Assembly: GCF_043641665.1 (NCBI RefSeq)
Contig: NC_092188.1
Span: forward strand, 22,185,704 to 22,249,703
Reading direction: 5' to 3'
Source: Enoplosus armatus
Taxonomy: Eukaryota > Chordata > Actinopteri > Centrarchiformes > Enoplosidae
DNA: 64,000 nucleotides
The notes under the pieces were generated by a model. The model was not told the DNA's origin. It saw only the letters and a program-made list of their open reading frames with translations, and did not search any database. The position numbers and the translations under genes are program-made. Positions 26,142 to 40,684 of this stretch are shown piece by piece. Numbering within the stretch: the stretch's first letter is position 1; the number at the start of each line of letters is the position of its first letter.

Positions 26142-26326
26142 GAGCAAAAGGTCTTCAGTCCCCACCACGGAGTGTATTTTTGAGCTTCCACACTTCACTG
26201 TACAGGCCACACGGGCCCAGACCCTTATGCTCCAAGCGATCTGTCAAAGCTGGACCCACAGCGTGGTCAACGGAGCCCCATTGACTCTCAGCGAAAGCCT
26301 GCTCAATGAGGTGTACAAAGCCCCAG
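26142..26326 (+). CDS. vps13b: VPS13B internal exon F (185 nt)
   Basis: The acceptor is ctgttgcag and the donor gtatgc. The first base completes Trp with exon E, and one base (g) is left for exon G. The peptide begins SKRSSVPTTECIFELP, then TVQATRAQTLMLQAICQSW, and ends SLLNEVYKAP. It agrees well with VPS13B as I recall it. This exon is isolated between two introns of about 14.5 kb. Its frame happens to stay open far into both introns (25912-26643), so that 243-codon open frame is mostly intronic. Skipping would shift the frame. Confidence 0.93.
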
Positions 26327-28437
26327 GTATGCTCTACAATAGACTACAATGTTCTTTCACAGCAAGCCCTTCGTACATGCAAATCCAGTTTGATACATTT
26401 CTGATACCTGACCATGGTAGTAATCTTAGTCTTTTTCTGCTGATCTCTGAGCAGCTACAGCAGAGCAATTGTGGTGTGAGGGCTGTCTTACAACAAACCC
26501 AGGCAATAGTGAGACAGAGGAGCAAGTGTGACTCACTTTCCCCATATCTTCGCAGCGTTCAAGTTCACATGCATGTAGTTGGGGATGAGTGTGTGATGTG
26601 TCTCTATTTTGATTTAGATGGGTTTGTATGTATGTGTGAGTGAAATGACCCCTGACCTTTCCACTGACACCGTGCTGTTTGGTTGTGCATTTGATTCCGG
26701 GTTCATCACAGAGGAGCAAAGGCTGTTTTTCTAGTCCATGTGTTTGTAATTGCTTAGCATGGCAAAAGGCTCTTTGTGTTGTTTGAGTTGTTTTTGCAGG
26801 GTAGCAATTATAATTCTGCAATGGCATCTCAGTCACTTGGCAAAATTAAAAAACACCCGCACAGATGATTAATGTGTCCTTCAGCTCATTCTGTATTTCA
26901 ACCGTGAGTAGTCACAGAATGAAGAGCAACTACATCACGTTGCTCATCTGGTCTCTTTTAGACTATTGTATTGGATGTTGATGCATTCATCATTGTAGTT
27001 GATTTATTGTAATCTCCTTTTTCTCATAAAGTCCATTTACTGTCCTTTGTTTGTTTAGCTCTCCATAAAATCAAGCTTGTTTCTCAGTACCAGTAACTTG
27101 TCAAGAGAGATATATGGAACTGGCATGAGCTTAAAGTGATTTGACTCTCATATGAAGTTTTACAGTTATTTCTCAGTTCTCAGCACATCATGTGCCAGAC
27201 TATCATTCGCCCAAAACAAGTCAACCTGATAGTAGCTAGTGAGCTCTGGGCTAAATGGCTGCAGACCCTGTACCAAGGGTGCAAGCACATATTCAAAACT
27301 TTAGGTCTCCATATATATACACGTTCACGTGAGACACTTTGGCATAAAGATAAACTTGTCTTGTGCCCAGTGTGGGGTACTGGACCTGCAGCCAAGGGCA
27401 AATTAACTCTGAAACAGTTTTACGCTTCATGTCGCCTAGGATGCCTTAATGGTCAAATAATAAATTTTGCCCCTTGTTAAAGAAAGGGAGGGGAGCCTGA
27501 ATTCAATAAAACAGTAGCGTTTCTCATGACGGTAGCATCTGGACAGTCCTCTGGAGGGCCAGGGATTTTCCAACTCATTAGGATCATGTTGTTTGGTATG
27601 CCGTCAACATTCTCCCTCGGCCAAGCCAGCCAAGCTACCTTTTTCACCGTTGTGTAGCCGCCAACATTTATGAAACTGGTCTCCCGTGGAGTGAAGTCAA
27701 ATATTCCTCTCCCCTCACTCTGCCTTTCTCTTGGAACAGTGCTTGAGCAACATGGAGAAACATTTGCACATCTGGTCCGTGTGCTGGCAGGTTAGAAAAA
27801 GAGCAGTGGGGAAAAGAGTTTGGGTTTAGAAGGCAAGAGAGTGAAGGGGAATAGGTGATGTGTTGTGTAAGTATATGTTTTGTGGGGAAAAAACTCAGCA
27901 ATAATTCCTATGATATAACCAAAGATGTCTAGTACTGTATCTGCTTTTGAAATTGCGGTGACACTCATAGGCCTTAAGGAAGATATTAGCTGTCCCAATC
28001 CCTCTCAATCTTTGGTGTGACAGTTTAAGTGTGGAGGAGAAATGGAAAATGAGGAGATGCAAGAAGAGAAGGAGCAAAGTAAAGAGTAAATTGTTGCGAA
28101 CCGAGTTTGCTGTAGTGCATCTTCCTGCACACCCAGTGCAACCTTGCTGAATCGTTTTGGTTCCTGCGGGCACTGTGGTTGTGTCCACACTGTAAAATCA
28201 TGATGGGACCTTGCCGAGTGTTCTGTGCTGGCTACTTGCCTTCCCACTCACTCCTCTGCTCTGCTTTCTCTCTCTGAGTTGTTTCCTTAACTAAGGCAAA
28301 CCCAGTGTGTTTGGAGGCAGTGCTCTTTATTTTACATTCATGACAAATACGGGGGTTGTATCCAGATTTAAGTCTGTTCATTTGTTCGTTCATGTGTCAC
28401 CAACCAGCAGTCATCAGGCCATTGCCAGGACAGTTCT

Positions 28438-28447
28438 CACACACACA

Positions 28448-28489
<42 letters not shown>
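28438..28489 (+). repeat. (CA)n microsatellite
   Basis: About 50 bases of CA with one cata interruption near 28453. Confidence 0.97.
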
Positions 28490-28493
<4 letters not shown>

Positions 28494-31400
28494 TGCTGAG
28501 GCCAAACACTGAACATGGCAAACAAAAGCTGTTCACTTTGAACATGTGCTCTTTTTCATTCCTTCAGGAATTTCTCCTCCCTTCTGTCCTTTTGATGTTA
28601 CAGGGTTTTTCAATAGTGGAAGGTGTTTCATATCGAGGTCTAGCTGATAACACAGATGGTCAGTGTCCTTCGCGGGGGAGCCATTCGGGTATGGGATTTC
28701 ATTCCCTGTCCAAAAGGAAATTCCACAATTCAGCAAGGGGGGAAACTCAACAAAGCTTCAGTTTTAATCTCAAGGTACTGACAGACTGTAAAATGTTCTT
28801 CAAAATAATTGGTGGACTCAGATTAAAGCAACAGCCAGAGACTTAAAATCATTGCAGCTGACTGGAACACAGCCGCTAGGACTTGTAAGACTTTGGGTTA
28901 CTGTGTTGCTCAGTGGCAACGACAGCAGTAACCCAGCGAGCAGCATACGCAGTGTGGCCTGTGTTTGCTCTGCAAGCCCCGAGACGATTGAGTGAAATCG
29001 GAAAGCAAACCGTAAAATGTTATACTCCTTGACAATCATACGTTGTCAGTCAGTGCCTGTTGCATGACAGCTTGGTTTGTCACACAACTGTCTGTAGAGC
29101 TCAGACATGAGCAGAGTTTTCTGCGGTGACACTTTATTCCAGCGCTCTCCTTTTGCATTCCAGCGAAGATCACACTAGTGTTATATTTTATTGGTGAGCT
29201 CTGCAGCAAACAGTATGTCATACTTTATGTGTCTGGTGGAATGGAGAGGTGGTCCATAGGGAGGGCGTGTGTGTGTTAGTGCATGCATTCTTACAGTGTG
29301 TGCCCCCTAACCCTCCGCCTCGTCAGCTGCCCAGTGAGGGGTTTTTTCAGCTCTGCCCTGCTGCATTCCCTCCTTCATTACTCCCATTTTTGCTTGAACA
29401 AAAACTTTGTTTTTTATGCTTTCACTGTTATCCCTTCTTTCTGTCTTTTCTCTGTAATTCTATGCTGCCAACTTTTATTTTCTCCCCCTTTCTTCCGTCT
29501 TTTTCATCCGTCACTCTTATCTATTCTGTTGCAGAAATCATTGTCTCACGCCGTCTCATTTTTCTTCCTGTAATCCCAGATTTTTTTTTCTCTTTCTCCT
29601 CTTCTCTGATTGTCAGCGGCCCGCCTGTTTTACACGTTGTCTTTGTTTATACTTCCAGGATGCTTTCGTGGTTCGCAGTAGCAGCCATAGTGGTAGCAGT
29701 AGTGGTAATAGTAGTAGAGAGCAGCCAGTAATTCCTGCCTACCACCGCTTCTAGCAACTGCTAACCTCAGATTCAGCGACACACTGACCACAGTGACCTC
29801 CCACACACTACTGGAGTCTGCATGCATTTGTGTGTGAGCGTACAGTATGTTATGCATAAGAATACGGGGAGTGCATGTCTAATTTTGGTACAGGGAAAGT
29901 GTAATATAATTTTCTCATTGCTCACTCTTCTTCTTCTGCTTCGTCTCAGCAAATATTTAGATATTCAATGGCTAAAAAGTCATTACGCATTTGCATTTCC
30001 TCTGTACAAAACAATACAAGAGAAATGTAGAGGGTATTTATTTACACCAACGTCACTAAATAGCTGAATGAATAGCTGGTCTGCAATCATAGCTCTTACT
30101 CTACTAGTGTTTCATATTTCAATACTTAATTACCCCCTGTAGTTTATCTCACTCAGTGTTTAAACAAATGTTACCTGTCAAATTTAAAAAGTTGTCATGG
30201 ATCCCAGTGACTTAAGTTCTGTTCAGATCACATCCTTAGTCTGTACATTGCCATGAGCACACCGAATCTGTATGTTTTCTTATTGTATTCTTCATCTGTT
30301 TCCTGTTGATGATAGCTTTATTGGATTTTGATTCATACACACGTCCCCAATGGACCTGAGTCTTTTCAATTTCAACCGATGTATTTATAGCTCAGTACGC
30401 AGTGAGGAGTCACAGAGAGCTCCTAAAACCTGCAGATGGTACGACTCTGGCTGAGGGAATATGACCCTGTGATTTCTCGTCCATGTATTGTAAATATTGC
30501 CAATGTTTTTGTGAGAATGAGACTGCCTGCTTATGTCTGTTTGTGTGTGTATGCATTCGCCTGCGTGCATGCATGCCTGCATGCCTCTGTGTGTGTGTTA
30601 TTTTTGTCCCACTGAATAAACAGAAATTAGAAGTCTTTGTTGCGCCCTTGCATCCGTGACATGGCAGTAAACCCTCCAGATGACACACAGAGAGGCCGGG
30701 ATGCTCCAGACTGAGAGTAACTTCAGACAGCTCATTATAAAAGATGGATGATTTGGCCTTTTAAACACAGCCAGTGGTCTGTTTTTTTTCCTGCTTGTGC
30801 TATTTGCCTGAAAGTGAGTTGTAGCAGCATTTGACTTATTGATTATAGGTTACTGACATCCACCACAATGAACTGAAATGGTCAGTTTTTGGTTTCTTTG
30901 CCATATCAGAGTGACAGCTACAATAAGCATGAGCTAATCAATTGTTCCCTTCATTTGAGCCTGGCCTTTCTTCTTAATAGACTTTTCTTGAACATTGTCC
31001 TCCCTAAATTAACCATTCTGGGACCAGTTCACGATCTCTAACCAAGTTGGCATAAGGAAGTGGAGCAGAAACTCCAAAAGGCCTGCGCTATTGATTATTT
31101 CTACAATCTAAACTCTGTAGAGCAGAAAGGTTTGAACATAGTTTTGGTCCTTGCACTTGCTTCCCTGTTTTAGTGTCTCACAAAAGGCTGCATTTTGAAA
31201 GACAAAAGATCAAGGTAGTTTAAATCGGCATAAAATTGACATTTCCACCAGTGATGGATTCAGCTTTAATGCAGCTACCACAGCTGGCTTCCTGGCCACA
31301 GAGCTCTGTGGTGGTCTGGACTAGGACAAGAGGAGGGGGGTCTGGTAGAAGTTGGTTGGTGGTGGTCACCAGACGTGCTCTAGATGATTGCTGGGTGATA

Positions 31401-31663
31401 TACGAGCTGTGACATAACTTTAGCATGACAGATATAGGGGGGAAAGAACAGAGGAAGAGGAGGAGAGAGAGTGAACGATATAATGAGCAGAATGAAAAAT
31501 GAAAGAGAGAAGGAAAATAAAGGTTGGAGGGAAAAGTGACAGAAAGAAGGAAATAAAGAGATTGAGAGTGTGGGGTGGACCTCAGTGCCCAGAAACACAA
31601 CTGGCCATTGGCTCTCTTTATTAAACCCAGCTTTTGCACCCAATTGAGTGTCGGGTTAAACAA

Positions 31664-31678
31664 GCACACACACACACG

Positions 31679-31714
<36 letters not shown>
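31664..31714 (+). repeat. (CA)n microsatellite
   Basis: CA units with two cgca interruptions around 31677-31684, then a pure run. Confidence 0.97.
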
Positions 31715-31715
<1 letters not shown>

Positions 31716-32479
31716 AAAGAGACGTGAGATGCATGCCCACCTCCATCTTTAGCAAATCCTATATGAACTCACAGCATACGATCCCATTTAAGGCAAATGA
31801 TGGCAAGAATGTTTGGATACAGCGAGCCTATGCTCTCACTGCATAGCGACTAGAAGCATGTTGATAATAATAGCCGGGACTTATGCTCTCACTCATAACA
31901 CTATCATTATTAAAACAAGTCTTTTGTTTTTACAGGTTCCCCCTACACATACAGTGGAGGATGGGGTGGTTGGGGGGAAAAATAGAGAAAAGAGTGGAAA
32001 CAAGTATAAATGAGGGTGACTTATTTATACTTTTCTTCACACTGATACTTCCCATTGCTTGGAAACAAGTGCAATCTCTTAGAAGACCACGTCGACAACA
32101 GTTTTTACGCATTTTTGCACTGCATGAAAAAGGCTGCTCCTGTCATGGCCAGCAGTTCACATCCCTGTGATCTAACTGCCTTCAGGGGCATGGGTCTGAC
32201 GCAAATCCCCCTGTGACGCTGTGGCATAATAAGTGTCGGTAATAGCTCTGTGTTGTTGGAGGGGAAAAAGTGTCCATTTCCATATCACTCTGTCGCCTCC
32301 GTAAAATAATCCCTGGTATGCTGTGCATTTAATGTTGTCTGGTCCCAGAAGGTGCCCGTCTATCTTTTCTCCCTCCTTTTCACCCTCCATGGTGTTTCCC
32401 TCTGGTTCGCCCGTAATGCAGCTGTTGGTAGCATAGTCCTGTCCTATGAGACTGAACAGGGGAGGTTGCTCGCCACTCA

Positions 32480-32507
32480 GTTTTCCACTGTTTTCCACTG
32501 TTTTCCC
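32480..32507 (+). repeat. Short tandem repeat, 10-base unit
   Basis: gttttccact is present twice, followed by a partial third unit (gttttccc). Confidence 0.85.
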
Positions 32508-33361
32508 GTGCAGATTTTGGCTGGCATGGCCTTCTTACTCACAAACCTCTCCCATCTATTAATCAAGACAAGCCAGAGGAACATGCAGCTTTGCCCTGTC
32601 ATATAATGGGCCCATACACTTAGCTCATGGAGATTATTTTGATAGGCCTTTTTCATTGTTCCACAATGAAAGTGAAAGAAGGAAGGACGTGAGCCTTTTT
32701 TCATGGCCTGTGGTTGTCACAAACGTCAGTAAAGAGATGGGAAGCTTAATGAAAACCCTGAGATGTCTGTTTCAGTGTGGCCTGGCCCCTCACTCAAGTA
32801 TTCATATTTCTTTGAAGAGGTAACTTATTGGTTTGAGAGAAATTTCTGCCTGTCTACTTGTCTGCTTCACGGATTGACATCAGGGCAGGAAGAAAGCAGG
32901 AGGGAAAGGGAAAGAAAGAGAGCTTTTTCATCCATACGCAACCGTATTTCTGACATTAAAAACACGTTGTGTCAGCATCAGAGAACCGATAAATAAATCT
33001 TGGATGGAACTTGAGACGGTTCTTGTCAATGAAAACTTCAATGAGCTACAGACGGCCCTCGCTCCACTCCTGGCAGATTGTGATGATGTTTTAAGTCAAT
33101 CCAGACTCAGGCCTTCCTCTTTTCTTTTGTCTTCCTGAAGCCCCTTACTCTTTCTCTGTCGCTCACTTCACGCCAGAGCTAATGAGAGAAGCCAGTGGAG
33201 TCGATGCAAAACACAAGTTTGCTGTGTTTTGCCCCACAATTGGACATCAGATTACTTATTTATGTGTTTAATGGGATCAGAGGAACATAAAGTGCCTGAG
33301 GTCTGCTCCTCCATCAAACAACATGTTAAGTCAACTTTCACCAAACAACCGCTTTGCACAT

Positions 33362-33362
<1 letters not shown>

Positions 33363-33403
<41 letters not shown>
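33363..33403 (+). repeat. (CA)n microsatellite
   Basis: About 20 uninterrupted CA units. Confidence 0.97.
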
Positions 33404-33406
<3 letters not shown>

Positions 33407-36400
33407 CGTGGTTGGTGACTTCAGACACTCATCAGGGGACATTAGGCTTGTCATTTCTCACCATGATTCCTCATACATCATTCCCCTTTTCCTCACACTG
33501 TCCGCTGGCTTCTGGCGAAAGATGATATTTCAAAGAAATCAGGAGTCAACTGAGAGTGTGCCAAGGATTTTCTCTCCCCTGTTTGTTTGAATAGTAGCCC
33601 ACTTTTCTGTCATGGGAAATAAGATGTGATTCCAGGCATGTTGGAGGACATGGATGATCCTCAGTACGGGATCTGGAAGCCTGAGGTTCACGTCCAACTT
33701 TATATTTTTGCTCTCTGATATGAATCGTCGATGGTTTCTCAGAGGCATCTTTCCACTTACCACTAAATCCAATATACCGTTGGCACAGTATAGCACTTAA
33801 ATTGGTAGTTGATCTCAAAGATCTATGATGCTTTTTAGAAACCTGGCTGGTCGTTGGTAGTTGAGAAGGGCAGTTTAGTTTGCTGGCCAAGCTTGGGTTG
33901 AGCAGAGTTTCTGTAGATTTAAGCTTTCGTCATTTAAAGCTGGAACACTCGACGCCCGATGCTCCCCCGTGGACTGAAATATGATATGAAAACCCCCTGC
34001 AGCCGTGGTTTATGAAACGTTACCGTGGTGAAGACTTGTAGGCTCCTGCAATGTGTCATCAATAGATAAGGGAGCTAGGAAGACAAGTTAAGGTGTGCAG
34101 AGTACCGTTGTCGTTAGGTATAAATTGTATATTATCGTGAAGGCTCTGACATATTAGCCACTCTTATAAATGAATAAAATAATTGTTGCGGTATCAGGAA
34201 AGCATCATGAAACATTAAAGCCATTAAAGGAGAGACTGATTCAACACAAGCTTTTACTTTTCGTAAAGTAAATAATGGTGTGAAGAATAGGATACATAAC
34301 ATATAGCAGATTTGTTAAGTAATTAGGTAGCTGACTAACTGTCTAAGCTGTTTAAAAACTGGTACACAAAAAGCAAAGAGCATCACTGCGACATGAAACA
34401 AAATGCACTCTAAGTAGAACGGGCTTTAAAGCACCCACAGCAGACTGCTCTGAATGTTAAGCCCTGAATCAATGACAGCCCCAAATAAATCTGTTTGTAT
34501 TTATGTCATCTGGTAGTGTCTGCAGAGCTGGCTCCCTGCTGTGAGCCAACCGTCCCTTCTAAGGGTAGTGACTAGTGCCGACTGAGCACATAGCTCCACG
34601 TCACAGGGCCATAAATTTCCACTGTAACTCCCATTGAAGTGCCTCTGCAAGCACCAAAACCCCAGTCACGTCTTGGCTACCACCACACACAGACACAGTC
34701 AGCCTCTGCAAAGCTGAGACATAAATATTGATCTCAGTGGATTATTGATAAACAAGAACTCTGTGCTTGGTTTCTCTTTAATTCTCTTCCATAAGGGAAG
34801 AGGAGAGAGGGGGAGAAAGCTTGAGAAAAAGAGCAAGGCTGAGTTATAGAGTCACAGAGATCTTGAGAGTCAGCGAGAGAAAGAGCAGTAATCCAGAGTT
34901 ACATTTCAGTGACGGAGGGGCTGGTTTAGCATCATTAGCTGCGGTCTGTAGTTTCGAGCATCTCTCTCATGGTGGAACCACACTGGCATTCCATCCTGGC
35001 TGCTACTTCAAAGCCAGAATGCCCCTGTTTCTTGTGCTAACCAAATTTGTCAGGGCAGCATTAGGCTGGGGATATGGGAGATTGAGAGGCAGGCCCTCTC
35101 ATCCAGAACTGTGTTTTAATGGCCTATCTCACCACCGGCTAATCATCTCCTTACAAGTGGCAATGCGGGAATCCTCTGTGTCACAGCACATGTTCCTCTA
35201 TCACTCTGTCTCGCACATCTGTCTCTCCCCTTTTCTCTTACTCTCTCTCATCTTCCTCACTTGTTCTATAACTCGCTCAGTTTTGCTGTGCATCTCGTTC
35301 TACACCCCCCTCGTTTTTCGCCGTCTTCCAAACCCCACTGCCTAGGCCCATTAGTGTTGGCCAAATTGCTTCCGCATGAAGACTCCTTAATTGTGGTAAT
35401 TCGGTGGCAGAGAGAACCAAGGTTTCAATGTGCGGAGAACATGTGTCACTGCTTTAGTGGGCAGACGGAAAGGCAGGCAGCACCTGGAGGGGATGGTAAT
35501 CATTGAAATTAGACCCCCAGCCTCCGCTACCACCAGCACTTACACCCCATCACTGTCTTTATACCTCGACCCAGTGTGCTCGAAGCAGCTTGGCTAGGCT
35601 GCGTTTCTGTGTGCGTAGACACTTGTTTGCCTGCCTCTTACTCTGATGTTTGTCTGTCCACCCAACTGCATTGTAAGGTAAAGGTATTGCAAGTTAGAAA
35701 TGTTTCCTCTGTACACGTAGGCGTGGTTGAGGGAAACCCTGGTTGTGGGGCTGTGCGTGTTTGTGTGGTAACTATCACTGCTCATGCAAACTGTCCAGTT
35801 CCTGTTCCATTTATTTAAAAATCTTGCAGTTGCTGCTACCTGAAATGTAAAATGGATCTCTTCCTGTGTGCAAGGCCCTGCAAATGCCCTAAGCCACGTA
35901 GGAAGTAGCAAAACTGACACTTTTTTCTAGGAAACAAACTCTCTTTAAGCGACTGACTATAAACATTTAATGCCCTGCTAAAGTCACCTTTATGACACCT
36001 CCACTCTCCTAAGAATAATCTTCTGGCAGTATAGAAATGAGATTTTGTTAAAAGTGATGAGTCTCCCCTGCGGACAGTGTTTGCCCACTGCCAAAGCGGC
36101 TGTCCTCTCAGCTTTAACTGGCAGGACAAACCACTACTGGTTCACCTTGTCTGTTTTCCTGTCCCTCTCTCTCTGCATGTGTCTTTATTTTTGCTGTAAG
36201 TCAGTACTTGGCGAGGTGCCAGCAGACCTCCTGCTCCTACTTACTGCTTCTACTTCAGCCCCTCCTGACTTAGGAGAGACAGTTATTGTTTCTGCATCAG
36301 CACTTAATGGCTCAGCTGGCTGCTTTCGGCCTACCCAACCTGTCTATGTCTACCTCTTTTTCTGTCAGCCCCCCTAGCTGCTGTGGGCCCATTGCCAGAG

Positions 36401-37410
36401 CCGGGGCTTTTAGTACTGTAGGCTCTCTTTCCTTCTCTCTCATCTGTCTTTGTCTGTCTGCCTGCCCATTCGGGTTTGGCGATAGTGTGCATGCTCTTGT
36501 CAGCCGATCGTCATCACATATCCGTGCCAGGGACTGGTTTTCTGAAAAGTAGTGGGACTCTTCACTCATGACTGTAATGTGACTGTGTGGAGTGGAGGTG
36601 TGATAACTTGAATCGAAACAGCGTTAATTGCTGTTTTAGCACAAGTCATAGTCTTTATATGCTGTATCTCCTTCTCTGTCCATATCTGTCGGCCTTGTAG
36701 AACACATCAACTCATCAAAGTTGAAGAGCATACATTAAAAAACTTTTCACACAGAGAGGAAGACTTCTTCCTTCTCCTTCTTCTTCGTATGACACTTCAG
36801 TGTTCCCATGCGAATGTCCTGGCTTATTCCCTAAAAAACCCCTTCCATAGCGTTAGAAATGGAAATTGTGTAGTGTTTCTCTGGTGTTTAGTGAATGTAG
36901 GCTAATGCAAACACTGTGCTTCATCTAAACTGTAGATTTGCCTGGTCTAGCATTATAGGCAGTCAACTTTCCCATACCATTCCATGCAGCAGTGAGAGCA
37001 GGACATGTTGGAATGTGTAAAACATGGCTTTCAAGTCCGCAGATGTCCTGCACACGCAGACATACTGAGACATGTGCACGCCAACTATTGAGGTATGCAG
37101 AAAGCAAAAAAAGCAGTCCCCACATCCCCAACTGCCCCAATCAGTGTGTGCTCTCTCTTCTTTTATCCATCCTTTCTTTCTTTTTCTTTCTGTCCCTTAG
37201 TAGTTCTTTACTGACTCTCCTTCCCTTCGTATTTTCCACACTCCCCTCAGTGTTCAGGATGGCAAATCCAGCTGCCCATGGTTGCCCTCACGGTGTTTGA
37301 TGGAGTGCTGTAGCCTCTGGCCCCTAGCTGTGTGTTTATGTTCTTCTTGCACCTGCCCTTGCTTAAAGCACCACACACATTCACTCAGTCCGTCACTCGG
37401 TCACACACAG

Positions 37411-37412
<2 letters not shown>

Positions 37413-37452
<40 letters not shown>
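37413..37452 (+). repeat. (AC)n microsatellite
   Basis: About 20 uninterrupted AC units. Confidence 0.97.
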
Positions 37453-37455
<3 letters not shown>

Positions 37456-38349
37456 TGCATCTTAAATACAGAAACCAAACTGAATACCACCGTTAAGTCG
37501 ACAAACTACCAACCCTTGTGTTTTTCCTCTTCCTGTGTACCCCACTTTTTTATAGTCCAACAGCTGGACAAAACATTGTCCAGAGCCCCCCCCCACGCAA
37601 CAACCACCACCCCAGCAGGTGCACCGTGCCCTTTAGGACATCTACGCGGGCAAAGGGGGATATGTTATAGTGATACCCTTAGTGCCATTTATGAAAGAGC
37701 AAATAGAGTAGAACGAACGGCCCCTGTCATGTTCCAGATTGGCTTGCTCTTTTAACATCTCCATCTTTTCCAGTAAGAATGAAGGACTCAAGGGAACAGT
37801 CAGCCTGTGTGGAGGCCTACTCATCACTGTTGCAATCACTTTTCCTTCAGTGCTGTTTTGAAAAAAGCCAAACGGTCAATCTGGATATCCATTCTCTACA
37901 ACGGTCTGTTCTTTTTGGGTAGATAGGTCATGTGTTTTTAGGTTCACAGAGATGCACTCAATAATAGCCAATCCTTTTATGGCAAATGTATGTCAGCTGT
38001 ATTTTTTCCAGGAAGGGAAGCTTAGCTTTGTGTAGTGCCTCTGTCATTCTCCAGCTTTCCCTCTGGTATTGGATCATCAAATAAGCATCAAATAACCCAA
38101 ATGTCTTTGTGTGTACATATCTGTGTTTCAACATGGTAACTCAACTCTGTACCCTGGTTTCTACCCCCCCAAAAAAGGTTATTTAAAACAACAACAAAAC
38201 GATTTTTCTCCCCCTGAAACAATATTCTACACCACAGGCTTAGTTTTGAGTTGACTGAGGAAATCAAGAGGAAAATCTGTCTCTCTTTCGTGCTTGTATG
38301 TTCTCAAAACAAACACACACTTAGCAACGCAAGAGTGGGAAGTGGAGAC

Positions 38350-38364
38350 AACCCCCCCCCCCCC
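38350..38364 (+). repeat. Poly(C) run
   Basis: About 14-15 consecutive C. Such runs are often miscounted in sequencing, so the exact length is uncertain. Confidence 0.85.
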
Positions 38365-40684
38365 TCCGAAATCTTCCTTAATTCTTAAAAATACCACTAG
38401 CTTGAGACAGAACCTGCAGATCATTTTCTCAACAGTGTCATTTTGTTATTTGATAGAGAAGCAGGTAAGCAAAGCCACAGAGAGACACACGCAACTCTGT
38501 TTGACCTGCAGATATATTAAGTAGCAGGCAGGGAGACAGAGGGAGGGTTATTAACGTTCCCATCTTCCATCTGGGCTGATAGAGGGCCTCTCAGACAGCA
38601 GGTGAAGAGGTTGCTGGGTAATTTGTCTGAGAGAGGGAGAGGAGGGAAGTCAGTGGTTAGGGATTTTTAGCAATTGCCAGTAATTCCCTTGGTTAAATGT
38701 GCTGTGTGTGTATGTGTGTCCACTTGAATCCCATCCGTATCCACGCTGCCTGCTGTTTTACATTAAAACTACCTTTAAACTGTGAGCTGAATGAGATTAA
38801 CAACTGCAAATAAAAATACTATGTACTACGTTTGGTGTAAAACAACCTCTTATCCAAGTTATCTTTGTTTATGCAGCATCCAGACTGGATTACCTAAGTA
38901 GGTAAAAATTTGAACAGTGGTGATTTGAGCAGACAGACAGGGAAAGAGAGGAGAAGAAAGGTGGGGAGTAAGAAGAGTTTGGGGGAGAATACAGGTGGAA
39001 GAGTTAGATAATAAGAAATGGAAGGAAAAAAGTGGATGAAAGAAAGCTTTTAGATGTCCAGACCAGCTTTTTCCTGGTAGTTTCAGGAACTATTGCCAAA
39101 TAATGACCTGTTGTACTTCCATAGGCTCTCTGGTATCACCGCTCATCTGTGCCTTATTAATACAACCTTCTCACTCACCGGTTTGCAATAAATCCCTGGT
39201 ATCCAATCCATCTGTTTCATTTGTTCTTCATCCATTTTTTGTGTGTTTGTGTTTATATTAAATGTTTAAGTTTCTCTTTTTTCTTGTCATTCTGCCTCTC
39301 TGACTTGTTGATCTTAGAGTCACTGGGCCAGCATTTGACAGAAAAAGCCCCACTGAGTTATAAACTCAGTCAAAAAGTGCTGTGGACACTTGTAGGAAAT
39401 GAAGTGCTATCACTGTAAGAGGGGATTATTCTGAGAAGTAAAGCCTTATTGGAACAGGTGATGTAAGAATTTAATGTGATTCCCTCGGACAGTTCCAGCT
39501 CTGTGGAAGAATGTAGCATGTGATGGATGGATCCTCCTCTCCTCTCTCAACAGGCGGTTTGGCACAGAACTCCCTAAACTCTACAGTATCTTTTAGCCAT
39601 CCAGCTATTTCTCCCTCCTCCCGTTATGTGTTTGAAATAGCCTCTCACCATAGAAATAACATTGACATATCATAATGGTGAATATGTAATCCCCCCCTCC
39701 CCCCAACTCTTTACCACAGTGCAAACAGTTTCATTTTGGAAAGATGGCAGACGGGAGGTTCTTCCACACTAGGCTGCCATTAAGAGAAATAATCATAGAG
39801 TGAAGAGCACTTGAGGCTCCTGTGATGTAATGCTGGTGTTAGGTGAGTTGTAGCTGACACTAAGCTGGATACCGGCGTGACTGTATTGGATATTGTATTG
39901 GAAAGATATATCCTTTATATTGGCCTATTACTCATACTCCTAATAGTCCCTGTTATTTAACTTCAAATGTTCAAGTCATTCAACTCAGTAGATATGCTGG
40001 GAACTTGTAAAACATTCCCAACAAGCACTTGACAATTGAAGGTTTTTTTTTTTTAATCTCTGTTGATATCCTTCCTGGGCACCTTCTTAAAACAATACGG
40101 CTGTGATGTCGGGACTTTGCTGCAGTGCAACCAAAATCCCATCAGTGTACTGTAAATTTTTTCACAGGAAGCTTTCCAAATCCAGAGGGATAAAGAATAC
40201 AAATGAAATGTGTCCCTAGTAAATTTTCAGATCCTGTCAGCTTGTGCTTACAGATAAATACACATGTAAAAATAAAACAAATTTACTAGGGCTTGGCATA
40301 GATTGTAGCAAGACTAGTAGCTAATAAAGGCGTATCATACATTACAGTAAAATGTGTTATATAGATTGTGGCTTTCATGGACCGTTCACTTGTGTCAACA
40401 AACAGCTTACTATAATATGCAAATGTTTTTTTTGTTTTTTTTCAATTTGACATGTTTATCATGGGGCGCCACTAGAATCCCTGCTAGAGCTTAGATAAAC
40501 ACCACACACTTGGCCTGGTGTTGGTGATATCTGTGTTTCAGAGCACCTGGGAGAGACAGAGAGGGAAAGAAAAGGGTCAAGAACAATTAAAGGTCAATCA
40601 AGTATTTAACGAAGCCACGGCAGCAGTGTTTAAACCTGCCGGACTGCACTTCATTTTCACTTTGTTTTTTTTTTTATTTATTAG

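Larger units (their letters stand above)
26327..40684 (+). other. vps13b: Intron F-G, VPS13B (14.4 kb)
   Basis: The intron runs from gtatgc to an acceptor ending ttattag behind a T-run. It contains CA arrays at 28438, 31664, 33363 and 37413, a 10-base tandem repeat at 32480, a C-run at 38350, and a purine-rich stretch near 31430-31560. Phase 1 agrees across it. No nested gene was seen; the longer open frames (28307-28846, 31220-31711 minus) owe their length to CA/TG repeats. Confidence 0.8.

Noticed and set aside
28307..28846. 179-codon plus-strand open frame
   Set aside because: It is carried through the CA array (His/Thr run) and has no recognisable protein content.
31220..31711. 163-codon minus-strand open frame
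   Set aside because: It begins with a Cys/Val run produced by the CA array at 31664-31714, and the rest is low-complexity Ser/Leu/Phe from a purine-rich tract. No splice or protein support.
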